DNA of 64,000 nucleotides from Mesorhizobium sp. (lineage in GTDB: Bacteria; Pseudomonadota; Alphaproteobacteria; Rhizobiales; Rhizobiaceae), in contig SAJS01000001.1 in NCBI GenBank assembly GCA_004017535.1, forward strand, positions 806,001-870,000, given 5' to 3'. Below are positions 10,518-18,619 of this stretch, one piece after another (the stretch's first letter is position 1; the number at the start of each line of letters is the position of its first letter). The translations under genes were made by a program, and so were the position numbers. The notes beneath the pieces were generated by a model, which was not told where the DNA came from, made no database searches, and saw only the letters and a list, made by a program, of their open reading frames with translations.

Positions 10518-11369
10518 TCAGAAGAAGCTGACGGGAAAATAGCGCAGATAAAACTCGGCGAAGGTGCCCTTGATCGAGATTTCCTGCAGCGCATAGTCGA
10601 AGGCGGCGGCCAGCGCCGGATCGGCCGCCCTGGTGGCGATCGCCATGCCCGAGCCCAGATACTCCGGCGCCAGATACGGGCCGCCGGCAAAGCGGCAGCA
10701 GCCGGCCGCGTCGGAACCGCCCAGCCAGAAGGCGAAGCGCATGCCGTCGCCGAAGGCGGCGTCGATCTTGCCGGCCTTGAGGTCGGCATAGAGGGCTTCC
10801 GGTGTGTCGAAGGTCACCACCTGCACGGTGCTGAAGTAATCGCGCAGCATTTTCTCATGCGCCGAGCCGCCGACGACGCCGACCCGCTTGCTGCGCAGCT
10901 TGTCGAGGATCGGCTCGGCGAAGGCCTTCGCCTTCGGCATGATGAAGCGTGCCGGGAACTGCATGTAAGAGCGCGAGAAGGCGTATTTCTCGCGGCTCGC
11001 AGGCGTCGCGGCGATGCCGGCGATGATCGCCTCGCCCTCGCCCTTCTGCAGGGCATCCTCCAACTCGTTCCACGGCAGGGCCTGGATCTGGCATTTCTCG
11101 GCGACGCCCAATTCCGCGCAGATTGCCCGCGCCAGGTCGATGTGGAAACCGGACAGGCGACCCGAGCCGTCGAGGAAGTTGAAGGGCGGAAAATCGGTGG
11201 TTGTGAGGAATCTGAGTCGCGGCAGAGCGGAGAGATCGGGTTTCGGCAACCGCTCCTTGGCGTCCCACAGCACCGGCACCTGCGGCTCCGCTCCTTGAGT
11301 CGCGCCGGCAAACGGCAATACGCCGGCAAGTGCGGACACCAAGGCCAGAGTTATCCACCGCAAGATCAC
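10518..11369 (-). CDS. Periplasmic amino-acid-type solute-binding protein
   Basis: Family 3 extracellular solute-binding protein. The GTG at 11369 gives an N-terminus (MILRWITLALVSALAGVLPF) that is a classic Sec signal peptide, cleaved around Ala-Glu; the frame is open to an ATG at 11429, but that start lacks a ribosome site and would bury the signal. The mature part has LRFLTTTDFPPFNFLDGSGRLSGFHIDLARAIC and IIAGIAATPASREKYAFSRSY, typical of polar amino acid binding proteins. No permease or ATPase gene is adjacent, so it is an orphan here. The ligand is unknown. A Cys-Cys pair in DAAGCCRFAGG is unusual for the family. Confidence 0.85.
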   Translation of the reverse strand: MILRWITLALVSALAGVLPFAGATQGAEPQVPVLWDAKERLPKPDLSALPRLRFLTTTDFPPFNFLDGSGRLSGFHIDLARAICAELGVAEKCQIQALPWNELEDALQKGEGEAIIAGIAATPASREKYAFSRSYMQFPARFIMPKAKAFAEPILDKLRSKRVGVVGGSAHEKMLRDYFSTVQVVTFDTPEALYADLKAGKIDAAFGDGMRFAFWLGGSDAAGCCRFAGGPYLAPEYLGSGMAIATRAADPALAAAFDYALQEISIKGTFAEFYLRYFPVSFF

Positions 11370-11616
11370 GATATGGCTCCGCCCTCGTCCCGTTCGCAGG
11401 CTTTTCGTATGAAAATGATGCAGGCACAACGGTTTTTGATTTCAAGCGATTAAATTAAGCGTATGGTTCAACCCGTTGCAAACGACCCTGCGCGCCGGAA
11501 GGGGGAAGCTACCGGCTTTGCGGAGACCATTGCGACCCGTGGTTGATGGCGAAGGGGTGTTCGAGCGTCTACTATCGGTAACGAAAAAGCAGAAGCAACA
11601 TGGGGTAGATGTTGCG

Positions 11617-12348
11617 ATGGGCCTGTTTGACAGAACTCTGGAATATATAGACCAGTTGCAGAATGCTGGCACCGCGGCGGCGGTTTGCGAGAGGCTGCTG
11701 GGCGTCACTTCGAATTTCGGCCTGACCGCCCTGATGGCGGGAACCGTGCCGCAACCTGGCACGCCACGCGGCCGGCAGAAACAGCATGTGATGCTTTGCG
11801 ATTGGCCCGGCGAATGGCTGGAGCGCTACGTGGCGCGCAACTATGTCGACCACGATCCGGTCGTCAGTCACATGAAGCAGCTTCAGGCGCCGTTCCAATG
11901 GCGGGACGCGTCCAAGAACGCCGTAGTCGACAAGAGCAGCGACGAGGTCATGGGCGACGCGCGCCAGTTCAAGCTGCGCGATGGTCTTGCGTTTCCGTTG
12001 GTCACGCTCGACGGCCAGATCGTCATGGTCTCGCTGGGCGGTGAATCCGTTGAACTGTCGGACCAGGAATTCGGAATGGTCTCGCTGGCGTCGACCTATG
12101 CGATCGGCCGCGCGATGCAACTGCACACCAAGGCCGACAGCGTCGTCGATCATATAGAACTGACGGCACGTGAGCGGGAATGCCTGCAATGGGCGGCCGT
12201 CGGCAAGTCCGAATGGGAGATTTCGCAAATCCTCGGCATCTCGGAGCACACATCCGAGAAACACCTTCTCAACGCCAAGAGCAAACTCGGCGCAGCCAAC
12301 CGGGTGCAGGCAGTCGCAGAGGCCATCAGGCGCGGCTATATCAGCTAG
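11617..12348 (+). CDS. LuxR-family quorum-sensing regulator
   Basis: N-acyl-homoserine-lactone-responsive transcription factor. The N-terminal ligand-binding domain (~1-165) keeps the conserved set: Trp and Tyr in EWLERYV, Asp-Pro in DHDPVV, Trp in FQWRD and Gly in RDGLAFPLV. The C-terminal GerE helix-turn-helix starts LTARERECLQWAAVGKSEWEIS. The 243-aa length from ATG 11617 is standard; the frame is open to 11476, but the added residues are not family-like. It lies upstream of a luxI gene, from which it is separated by a decayed duplication of its own 3' end. The cognate signal is probably made by that LuxI (inference). Confidence 0.92.
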   Translation: MGLFDRTLEYIDQLQNAGTAAAVCERLLGVTSNFGLTALMAGTVPQPGTPRGRQKQHVMLCDWPGEWLERYVARNYVDHDPVVSHMKQLQAPFQWRDASKNAVVDKSSDEVMGDARQFKLRDGLAFPLVTLDGQIVMVSLGGESVELSDQEFGMVSLASTYAIGRAMQLHTKADSVVDHIELTARERECLQWAAVGKSEWEISQILGISEHTSEKHLLNAKSKLGAANRVQAVAEAIRRGYIS

Positions 12349-12445
12349 GTCGGCCGTGTCGACCTGGAAAATTTCAGCCTACGCGATCACGTGACATGTT
12401 CAGAAAAGCGCAGCCGAATCTCCCTCTTGGGAGAGGGCTAATGAT
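12266..12445 (+). repeat. Tandem duplication unit 1 (luxR 3' end plus spacer)
   Basis: About 180 bp starting TTCTCAACGCCAA, covering the last ~27 codons of luxR, its stop, and the spacer through GGGAGAGGGCTAATGATTTCT. It is repeated with many substitutions immediately downstream. The unit ends with a would-be start (ATG at 12441) that meets a stop after three codons, a vestige of the luxI start. Confidence 0.85.
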
Positions 12446-12627
12446 TTCTTAACGCCAAATCAAACTGGGCACCGCCAACCATGTGCAGGTAGTCGCGGAC
12501 GCCATTAGGCGTGGCTATATTAGCCAGGTCGGCCGTGCTGGCCTAGAAATTCTTGCCTACGCGTTCGCGTAATATTTTCGGGAAAGCCCGGCCGTATCTT
12601 CCTCTTAAGCCCAGGAGACGGCTAATG
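12446..12627 (+). repeat. Tandem duplication unit 2 (decayed luxR tail leading to luxI start)
   Basis: Diverged copy of the preceding unit. Shared blocks include AACGCCAA, CAAACT, GCCAACC, TGCAGG, GCGTGGCTATAT (GCGCGGCTATAT in unit 1), GGTCGGCCGTG, TTGCCTACGCG and CCTCTT, ending GAGACGGCTAATG at the real luxI start. The luxR-derived part is no longer open in a useful frame, so it acts only as promoter and leader DNA for luxI. Confidence 0.85.
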
Positions 12628-13263
12628 CTTTTTGCCCTTACCACTCAGGAATTGATGGAACGCCCCGACCTTTGGGAGGCCGTCCACCGCCTGCGCTACA
12701 AGATCTTCGTCGAGGAGATGGGATGGACCGATCTCGACCGTCCCGACCAGCTCGAGATCGACCAGTTCGACCATGACGAGGCCGAACACCACCTTGTGAT
12801 CCGCAACGGCGAACTGGCCGGTTACCAGCGCATGCTGCCGACGACGCGGCCGCATCTTCTGACGGACGTGCTGTCCGATCTCTGCGAGGGCCAGTCCCCC
12901 TCGGGACCGAATGTGTGGGAACTGACCCGCTACGCGGTGGCTCCGGGTTTTCGTGACGGCAAGCGCGGCGTCTCGACGGTCGGCACCGAACTGATCGCCG
13001 GCTTCGTCGAATGGGGTCTGAAGCGCAACGTCAACCAGGTCATCATCGAGTTCGAGCCGATGTGGGTGCTGAGGGCGCTGCAACTGCACTTCCTGGCAAC
13101 GCCGCTGGGCTACCAGCGCACCTATGGCAACCAGCAGGTCGTCGCGACTCTGCTCACCTTCACCGAGCACACGCTCGAGGTCGTGCGAGCCCGCCGCAAC
13201 CACTTCCTGCCGGTGCTGAACCGGGGTTATCCGGGCCTGCTTGGCCTGAAGCAGGCTTCGTGA
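12625..13263 (+). CDS. LuxI-family acyl-homoserine-lactone synthase
   Basis: Makes a quorum-sensing N-acyl-homoserine lactone from S-adenosylmethionine and an acyl donor. Invariant residues are present: Arg24, Phe28 and Trp34 in LRYKIFVEEMGW, Asp46 and Asp49 in EIDQFDHDE, Arg69 in AGYQRML, and Glu99/Arg102 in WELTRYAV. Product length 212 aa. AGGAG at 12613-12617 fixes the ATG at 12625; the open frame to 12553 runs into duplicated noncoding DNA. The crotonase gene begins 14 bp after the stop, so the two are very likely cotranscribed. Whether it uses acyl-ACP or acyl-CoA cannot be decided by eye, but the crotonase partner favours a CoA-linked donor (inference). Confidence 0.93.
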   Translation: MLFALTTQELMERPDLWEAVHRLRYKIFVEEMGWTDLDRPDQLEIDQFDHDEAEHHLVIRNGELAGYQRMLPTTRPHLLTDVLSDLCEGQSPSGPNVWELTRYAVAPGFRDGKRGVSTVGTELIAGFVEWGLKRNVNQVIIEFEPMWVLRALQLHFLATPLGYQRTYGNQQVVATLLTFTEHTLEVVRARRNHFLPVLNRGYPGLLGLKQAS

Positions 13264-13277
13264 GTGGGGAGGTGGTC

Positions 13278-14027
13278 ATGAGTTTCCATCCCGAACCGGA
13301 ACTGCGCGGCCATACGCTGGTCGTAACCGTGTCCTCGCATGACGGCCGGCCGGTGCTAGATCGGCATGCCTATGCAAGCCTTGCCAGGACCTTCCACGAG
13401 GCGGCCGTCAATGACGAGGTCCGCGTCGTCATGCTGCGCGGCCTTGCCGGATGCTTCTGCCTTGGCGGTGACTTCTCGGAGTTCCTGGACGCCACCAAGC
13501 ACCGGGAGCTGATCGCCGCCGTCACCGACATGTTCCGCATGCTGGCGACCTTCCCCAAGCCGGTGCTTGCCTGCGTCGACGGCGATGCCGTCGGCGTCGG
13601 CTGCACCATCCTGTTCCACTGCGATATGGTGATCGCCTCGAAGGGCAGCACCTTCAGGGTGCCGTTCGTCGATTTCGGCCTGGTGCCGGACGCGGCGACC
13701 AGCATCCTGGCGCCCCAGAAGCTCGGCTATGCAGGCGCCTTCCGCTTCTTCTGCCTGGGTGACACGCTCGGCGTCGAGGACGCCAAGGCCCTCGGCCTTG
13801 TCGGCGAGATCGTGACGGAAGGCAGCGCCGAGGAAGCAACGCTGGCGAGGGCGAAACAGCTCGCCAAGAAGCCGGTGGTGGCATTGCTGCAGACGCGGAG
13901 CCTTCTCAAGGGCGATACGGCGGTGTTGTGTGATCGTATCGACCACGAGATCACGCTGTTCCAGCAGGCGCTTCAGGATGACACCACGCTGAAGCGGCTG
14001 CAGCGGATCGCCCGCCTGGCCGCCTGA
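13278..14027 (+). CDS. Crotonase-family protein linked to luxI, catalytic glutamates replaced
   Basis: A 249-aa enoyl-CoA hydratase/isomerase-fold protein. GGGGAGGTGG just upstream fixes the ATG at 13278. Oxyanion-hole segments are present (CFCLGGDFSEF and DGDAVGVGC), so CoA-thioester binding looks intact. Aligned by eye with rat mitochondrial hydratase, Glu144 (GCEL) is Thr110 and Glu164 (QPE) is Phe130, so simple hydratase chemistry is unlikely. Asp138 in LVPDAAT lies where several delta3,delta2-enoyl-CoA isomerase-type crotonases carry an acid. Cotranscription with luxI suggests it shapes the acyl chain of the signal, for example double-bond position. That role is inference; a generic fatty-acid role is possible. 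Confidence 0.85.
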   Translation: MSFHPEPELRGHTLVVTVSSHDGRPVLDRHAYASLARTFHEAAVNDEVRVVMLRGLAGCFCLGGDFSEFLDATKHRELIAAVTDMFRMLATFPKPVLACVDGDAVGVGCTILFHCDMVIASKGSTFRVPFVDFGLVPDAATSILAPQKLGYAGAFRFFCLGDTLGVEDAKALGLVGEIVTEGSAEEATLARAKQLAKKPVVALLQTRSLLKGDTAVLCDRIDHEITLFQQALQDDTTLKRLQRIARLAA

Positions 14028-14047
14028 GCGGCCGGAATGAAAGTCTC

Positions 14048-14081
14048 AGCGCCGCGCGAGCCGAAAGCCGCGCGGCGCTGT
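14048..14081. terminator. Hairpin between convergent crotonase and ppk2 genes
   Basis: CAGCGCCGCGCG and CGCGCGGCGCTG form a perfect 12-bp stem around a 10-base loop. There is no strong T tract, so it may be a weak or Rho-assisted bidirectional terminator. Confidence 0.6.
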
Positions 14082-14097
14082 AACTCACGGAATTAAT

Positions 14098-15003
14098 TTA
14101 GTCTTTCAGGAAGGCGGGCCCTTCGCCGATGATCTTCTTGTCGGGCTTGCCGACGGCATCGAGGTCGCGGCTGTCATAGGGCAGCGACAGAAGGATACGC
14201 TGGATCACCGCAAGCCGGGCGCGGCGCTTGTCGTTGGCGCGCACGACGATCCAGGGCGAGAACTCCTTGTGCGTGCGCTTGATCATCTTGTCGCGCGCCT
14301 TGGTGTACTCGTCCCATTTGCTGACGCCGGCGATGTCCATCGGCGAGAACTTCCAGTTCTTCAGCGGCGACCAGCGGCGGTCATGGAACCGTTCCAGCTG
14401 CGTTTCGCGGCCGATGTTCAGCCAGAATTTGAAGAAATGGATGCCCTCGTTGCAGATCATCCGCTCGAAATGAGGCGTCTCGTCGAGGAATTTCTCCTGC
14501 TGCTCCGGCGTGCAGAACCCCATGACCGGCTCGACACCGGCGCGGTTGTACCAGGAGCGGTCGAAGGTGACGAATTCCCCTGACGTCGGGAAATGGTCGA
14601 CATAGCGCTGGTAATACCATTGCCCAGTCTCCGTCGACGTCGGCTTGGGCAGCGCGACGTTGCGGGCAGTGCGCGGGTTCATGTACTGCCGCAGCACGAA
14701 GATCGTGCCGCCCTTGCCGGCCGCGTCTCTGCCCTCGAACAGCGCCATCACCCGCTTGCCGGTCGCCTGCAGCCAGGCTTGCGCCTTGACCAGCTCGATC
14801 TGCAGCCCTTCGAGCTCCTCTTCGTAGTCCTCGTCCTTCATCTTCTTGTCGTACGGATAGCCGCCGGCGGTGAGCTTGTTGTCCACGATCCAGTCAGGGA
14901 GCACCGGATTATCGACGTCGAACTCGCGCTCCCTGCCGCCGATCGTGATCTTGATCGGCGCCGTGGCTGGCACCGCTTCAGCCGTTTCCTTGGCCTTTTT
15001 CAT
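14098..15003 (-). CDS. ppk2: Polyphosphate kinase 2
   Basis: PPK2-family kinase that transfers phosphate between polyphosphate and nucleotides. Walker A is [13 protein letters not shown] (~residue 90); the Walker B-like segment is [19 protein letters not shown] (~145-165); [16 protein letters not shown] contains lid arginines. The 301-aa length is that of a single-domain (class I type) PPK2, with the divergent first ~30 residues rich in Lys/Ala. It faces away from phoR about 200 bp upstream, so polyphosphate and phosphate sensing are neighbours. Whether it favours ADP or GDP is not visible. Confidence 0.94.
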   Translation of the reverse strand: MKKAKETAEAVPATAPIKITIGGREREFDVDNPVLPDWIVDNKLTAGGYPYDKKMKDEDYEEELEGLQIELVKAQAWLQATGKRVMALFEGRDAAGKGGTIFVLRQYMNPRTARNVALPKPTSTETGQWYYQRYVDHFPTSGEFVTFDRSWYNRAGVEPVMGFCTPEQQEKFLDETPHFERMICNEGIHFFKFWLNIGRETQLERFHDRRWSPLKNWKFSPMDIAGVSKWDEYTKARDKMIKRTHKEFSPWIVVRANDKRRARLAVIQRILLSLPYDSRDLDAVGKPDKKIIGEGPAFLKD

Positions 15004-15097
15004 CCGGACGAACCTTTCCAGTTTGCGGACTCATGCTATGGAGCCTGTGCAGCGTGGCGCCCTTCCGGACGCATGCACGCCGTAGCACTTTGATTTT

Positions 15098-15147
15098 GCG
15101 CATGAACCTTCGCGAAAATCGATTCCGATTTTCAAGAAGCCCATGCG
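15098..15147. repeat. Intergenic palindromic repeat, family C
   Basis: GCGCATG at the left and CATGCG at the right flank an inner palindrome GAAAATCGATTCCGATTTTC. This arrangement resembles short repeats commonly seen between genes of Mesorhizobium (from memory). It lies between divergent ppk2 and phoR; a single copy is seen in the window. Confidence 0.65.
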
Positions 15148-15204
15148 TCGGGCCGGTCCAGCGAGCCGCTGACCGGTCGACGAGATGCGGGGTAGCACGG
15201 GCCT

Positions 15205-16470
15205 ATGGCAGAGACCGGCGCGGGGCAGGACAGCAGGGGGCAAGCCTTGGCGGCGCGGCTTCGGCGCAACCGCTGGCTCCTTGCCGCGGCCTTTGTCGCG
15301 GTCATCGCCGTCTATTCTTTCGACGGCGCTTCAATCTATGTGCTGCTGCCGGCCTTGGCCCTGTTGGCGGCCGCGGCGATGGTGCCTGCTGACGCCGAGC
15401 GCCGGTCGACCGATACAGGCGCGGCGATCGAGGCCAGCGGACTGCAGCGGCTCTCCGGCGAGTATCTGGCGGCCGCGGTCGCCGATCCGCTGATCATTTT
15501 CGACCATTCCGCCGCGATGGTTCACGCCAACGCCGCCGCCTTCGCCGCCTTCGGCGGCCTGGCGCCGGGCATGTCTTTGGCATTGAAGTTTCGCGCGCCG
15601 GAAATGCAGGCGCTGCTGGACGGCATACTGTCGGGCGAGGTCGCCGCCGATGTGGTCGACTACACCGAAAAGCTGCCGGTGGAGCGAACATACCGTGTCA
15701 GCGCGTCAACTGTCGGCCATGCCACCGGCCTTTATGTGCTGGTGTTCAAGGATCAGAGCGAGACACGCCGCATCGACCGCATGCGCGCCGACTTCATCGC
15801 CAATGCCAGCCATGAATTGCGCACGCCGCTCGCCTCGATCGCCGGCTTCATCGAGACGCTGCGCGGGCCGGCCCGCAACGATCCGGCGGCGCGCGACCAG
15901 TTCCTGCAGATCATGCAGAACCAAACGGGACGCATGGCCCGCCTGATCGACGATCTGTTGTCGCTCTCGCGACTGGAGATGAAACCTTATCTGAGGCCGG
16001 GCACTGCGGTCGATCTTCGCCAGACGATCGACAGCGTCATCGATTCGCTCGGACCGCTGGCCAGCGAGAACGGCATCATCATCGAGCGGGACTTCATCGA
16101 TGGCCCGGTTTCCGTCCCCGGCGACCGCGACGAACTCTTCCAGGTTTTCGAGAATCTCCTGGAGAATGCCTGCAAATACGGCCAGTCAGGCGGACGCGTG
16201 ACCGTATCCATTGCACGCGTCGAGGACGGTCAGGACCCAGGCATCGACGTCACCATAAGAGACTACGGCCCGGGCATCGCCGAAGAACATATCCCGCGCA
16301 TAACCGAACGCTTCTACCGCGTCGATGTCGAAAACAGCCGCACCCAGAAAGGCACCGGGCTTGGCCTTTCGATCGTCAAGCATATATTGAGCCGTCATAA
16401 CGCCAGATTGTCGATCAAGTCGGAAGTCGGCAAGGGTGCGGCGTTCACGGTTCATTTGCCGGCTCGCTGA
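15205..16470 (+). CDS. phoR: Phosphate-regulon sensor histidine kinase PhoR
   Basis: Membrane sensor kinase with two hydrophobic segments at ~25-62, a PAS-like region (~75-185), HisKA domain with phospho-acceptor His203 in NASHELRTPLASI, and a HATPase domain with NLLENACKYG and GTGLGLSIVKHIL. The 421-aa size and domain order match alphaproteobacterial PhoR, which controls the phosphate regulon through PhoB. The assignment is strengthened by phoU 108 bp downstream. Unusually, pstSCAB and phoB are not between or after these genes in the window, so PhoB must be elsewhere. Confidence 0.88.
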   Translation: MAETGAGQDSRGQALAARLRRNRWLLAAAFVAVIAVYSFDGASIYVLLPALALLAAAAMVPADAERRSTDTGAAIEASGLQRLSGEYLAAAVADPLIIFDHSAAMVHANAAAFAAFGGLAPGMSLALKFRAPEMQALLDGILSGEVAADVVDYTEKLPVERTYRVSASTVGHATGLYVLVFKDQSETRRIDRMRADFIANASHELRTPLASIAGFIETLRGPARNDPAARDQFLQIMQNQTGRMARLIDDLLSLSRLEMKPYLRPGTAVDLRQTIDSVIDSLGPLASENGIIIERDFIDGPVSVPGDRDELFQVFENLLENACKYGQSGGRVTVSIARVEDGQDPGIDVTIRDYGPGIAEEHIPRITERFYRVDVENSRTQKGTGLGLSIVKHILSRHNARLSIKSEVGKGAAFTVHLPAR

Positions 16471-16578
16471 TCGTGTACCGGTTGCGAACCGAGATTTTCT
16501 TCTTTCTGTCATGCGGTTCGCGTATCAGCGACAGATTGAGGGAACGCACCAGCCGGCACAAACCGGGAAGGCATATCG

Positions 16579-17301
16579 ATGCAGTCCGTGCATACAGTCA
16601 GTGCCTATGACGAAGAGCTGAAATTCTTGTCCAAGCGCATTGCGGCGATGGGCGGCCATGCCGAGCGCATGGTCGAACAGGCTGTCGCGGCCCTCGTCAA
16701 TGTCGACCATGGCCTTGCCCAGAAGGTCATCCAGGACGACATCGTCCTCGACGAGGGACAGCGCGAGATCGACGACAAGGCCATCATCATCATCGCCAGG
16801 CGCCAGCCGATGGCGACGGATTTGCGTGAGATCGTGGGCGCGATCCGCATTTCGGCCGATATCGAGCGTGTCGGCGATCTTGGCAAGAACGTCGCCAAGC
16901 GCGTGGCCTCGGTCGACGGACGCCAGCCGAACAGCCTTTTCCGCGGTATCGAGGCGCTTGCCAACCTGGCGCTGACGCAGCTCAAGGAGGTGCTCGACGT
17001 CTACGCCTCGCGCTCGGTCGAGAGGATCGGCTTCGTGCGCGATCGTGACGACCAGATCGATGCCATGTACACCTCGCTGTTCCGCGAGCTTTTGACCTAC
17101 ATGATGGAAGATCCGCGCAACATCACGCCCTGCACGCATCTTCTGTTCTGCGCCAAGAATATCGAGCGCATCGGCGATCATGCGACCAACATCGCCGAGA
17201 CCATCTACTACATCGTCACCGGCGACCAGATGCCCGCCGAACGGCCGAAGGGCGACAAGACCGACAAGGTGGTGCTGCCCGGCACGGTGCCGGCTAAGTG
17301 A
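16579..17301 (+). CDS. phoU: Phosphate signalling protein PhoU
   Basis: Cytoplasmic negative regulator that couples the Pst transporter to PhoR. The 240-aa product is two three-helix bundles, each with the metal-binding E/D-x3-D pattern (QREIDDKAIIIIARRQPMA in the first; DRDDQIDAMYTSLFREL and KNIERIGDHATNIAE in the second). The ATG at 16579 lies in a normal context 108 bp after phoR. In most rhizobia phoU sits with pst genes; here it is linked only to phoR and followed by a corA gene after a repeat-containing gap. Confidence 0.95.
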   Translation: MQSVHTVSAYDEELKFLSKRIAAMGGHAERMVEQAVAALVNVDHGLAQKVIQDDIVLDEGQREIDDKAIIIIARRQPMATDLREIVGAIRISADIERVGDLGKNVAKRVASVDGRQPNSLFRGIEALANLALTQLKEVLDVYASRSVERIGFVRDRDDQIDAMYTSLFRELLTYMMEDPRNITPCTHLLFCAKNIERIGDHATNIAETIYYIVTGDQMPAERPKGDKTDKVVLPGTVPAK

Positions 17302-17389
17302 ATTCAGGCCCCTCGAACGGTTTTCTGATTTAGGCTAAGGTCTTCCAGTGCGTTTACCGTTTCCCGGAAACGGCGAGACGCCCAACTAT

Positions 17390-17441
17390 TTGTTTTTACG
17401 CAATCCCGGGCGGAAAACCGCTCACACTTTTCCTGGAATTG
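17390..17441. repeat. Intergenic palindromic repeat, family A, copy 1 (reverse orientation)
   Basis: The sequence reads TTGTTTTTACGCAATCCCGGG, then CGGAAAACCGCTCACACTTT and TCCTGGAATTGC. On the minus strand it matches the AATTCC-AGGAAAAGTG-CGGTTTTCC-GGAATTGCG element found at 23436, 40318 and 44698. It lies between phoU and corA. Confidence 0.8.
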
Positions 17442-17486
17442 CTCCAGGCACGGCGAATTGTCAGTCGCAGTCTCGGGAGGTTTGCG

Positions 17487-18491
17487 ATGGAACAAGTTCG
17501 AAACCTGACCCCGGCCCCAATGTCGGGCATCATAGCGTCAAGCGTCTATTTGGGCGGCAAGCGCGTCGCCGACATCGCGATCGAACAGGCGGGCGAATGG
17601 GCGGCCAAACCCGGCCATGTCGTCTGGATCGGCCTGCTCGAGCCCGACCGCAACCTTCTGCTCAGGGTGCAGGCACAATTCCACCTGCATGATTTGGCGA
17701 TCGAGGATGCCGAGCATCCGCATCAGCGCCCGAAGATCGAGCAATATGGCGATGCCCTCTTCATCGTCGCCCGCACCGCGCAGTTGATCGAGGGCCGCGT
17801 CACTTTTGGCGAGACGCATCTGTTCGTCGGCACCGGCTACATTGTCAGCGTCCGGCACGGCCCGTCGACCTCCTACGCCGCCGTTCGTCAGCATTGGGAA
17901 AGCTGCCCGCACTCGCTGGCCAAGGGCGAGGATTTCGTCCTCTACGCCATCCTCGATTTCATCGTCGACAACTACATGCCGGTGCTGGAGCAGATCGAGG
18001 ACGAGGTCGAGGCGATCGAGGACAAGGTGCTTCTGAAGCCAATGACTGGTTCGGATATCGAGCGCCTCTACATGCTGCGCCGCGATCTCCTGCGGCTGCG
18101 CAACGCGGCCTTGCCGCTGGTCGAGGTCTGCCGCCGGCTGACCAGCGCCGACCTGCCGCAGATCCATGCCGCCATGCATCCGCTGTTTCGCGATGTGACC
18201 GACCACATCCGAACCGTGCAGGAAAAGATCGACTCCCTGCGCGAGGTCCTGGCCTTCGCTTTCGAAGCCAGCCTTCTCGTCGGACAGAGTCAGGAAACCG
18301 CGATCTCGAAGAAGCTCGCCTCATGGGCCGCCATCCTGGCGGTGCCCACCGCCTTCGCCGGCATCTACGGCATGAACTTCTCCGACATGCCGGAGCTGAA
18401 GATGGAATATGGCTATCCCGTCATCCTGCTGGTGATGGCCGCGATCTGCGCGTTCCTGTATTGGCGGTTCAAGAAGAATGGGTGGCTGTGA
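17487..18491 (+). CDS. corA: CorA-family magnesium transporter
   Basis: Inner-membrane divalent-cation channel. The large N-terminal cytoplasmic domain (~1-270) leads into two C-terminal transmembrane helices separated by the signature YGMNFSDMPEL (~residue 290). The 334-aa length is typical of the ZntB/CorA superfamily; the exact GMN motif points to CorA or a ZntB-like homologue, which cannot be separated by eye. GGAGG at 17476-17480 fixes the ATG at 17487; the frame is open to 17439 inside the repeat. It is convergent with gcrA across a remarkable heptamer-repeat region. Confidence 0.9.
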   Translation: MEQVRNLTPAPMSGIIASSVYLGGKRVADIAIEQAGEWAAKPGHVVWIGLLEPDRNLLLRVQAQFHLHDLAIEDAEHPHQRPKIEQYGDALFIVARTAQLIEGRVTFGETHLFVGTGYIVSVRHGPSTSYAAVRQHWESCPHSLAKGEDFVLYAILDFIVDNYMPVLEQIEDEVEAIEDKVLLKPMTGSDIERLYMLRRDLLRLRNAALPLVEVCRRLTSADLPQIHAAMHPLFRDVTDHIRTVQEKIDSLREVLAFAFEASLLVGQSQETAISKKLASWAAILAVPTAFAGIYGMNFSDMPELKMEYGYPVILLVMAAICAFLYWRFKKNGWL

Positions 18492-18497
18492 GCGGAA

Positions 18498-18525
18498 GCG
18501 AATAGCAAATAGCGAATAGGGAATA
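18498..18525. repeat. Heptamer array, left arm (4 units)
   Basis: Four 7-bp units in tandem: GCGAATA, GCAAATA, GCGAATA, GGGAATA. They start 6 bp after the corA stop codon and are the reverse complement of the larger array at 18569-18617, so the two arms can pair. Confidence 0.9.
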
Positions 18526-18532
18526 ACAAAAA

Positions 18533-18567
18533 AACGGCTTGCTCCCTGTCACAGAAGCCAAGCCGTT
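18533..18567 (-). terminator. Intrinsic terminator of gcrA
   Basis: AACGGCTTG and CAAGCCGTT form a perfect 9-bp stem with a 17-base loop. Read on the minus strand it is followed by a run of T (AACAAAAAAA on the plus strand, 18526-18534), so it should end gcrA transcription. It lies between the two heptamer arms. Confidence 0.85.
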
Positions 18568-18568
18568 C

Positions 18569-18617
18569 TATTCGCTATTCGCTATTCGCTATTCGCTATT
18601 CGCTATTCGCTATTCGC
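18569..18617. repeat. Heptamer array, right arm (7 perfect TATTCGC units)
   Basis: Seven exact consecutive copies of TATTCGC, running to within 3 bases of the gcrA stop codon (18620-18622). It is inverted relative to the left array at 18498-18525. Copy number is likely to vary between strains. Confidence 0.95.
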
Positions 18618-18619
18618 TA

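Noticed and set aside
12553..12624. Longer start for the LuxI protein
   Set aside because: The extra residues come from the decayed duplication, and the ATG at 12625 has AGGAG at the right distance.
18498..18617. CRISPR array
   Set aside because: Units are only 7 bp with no spacers, and no cas gene is nearby.
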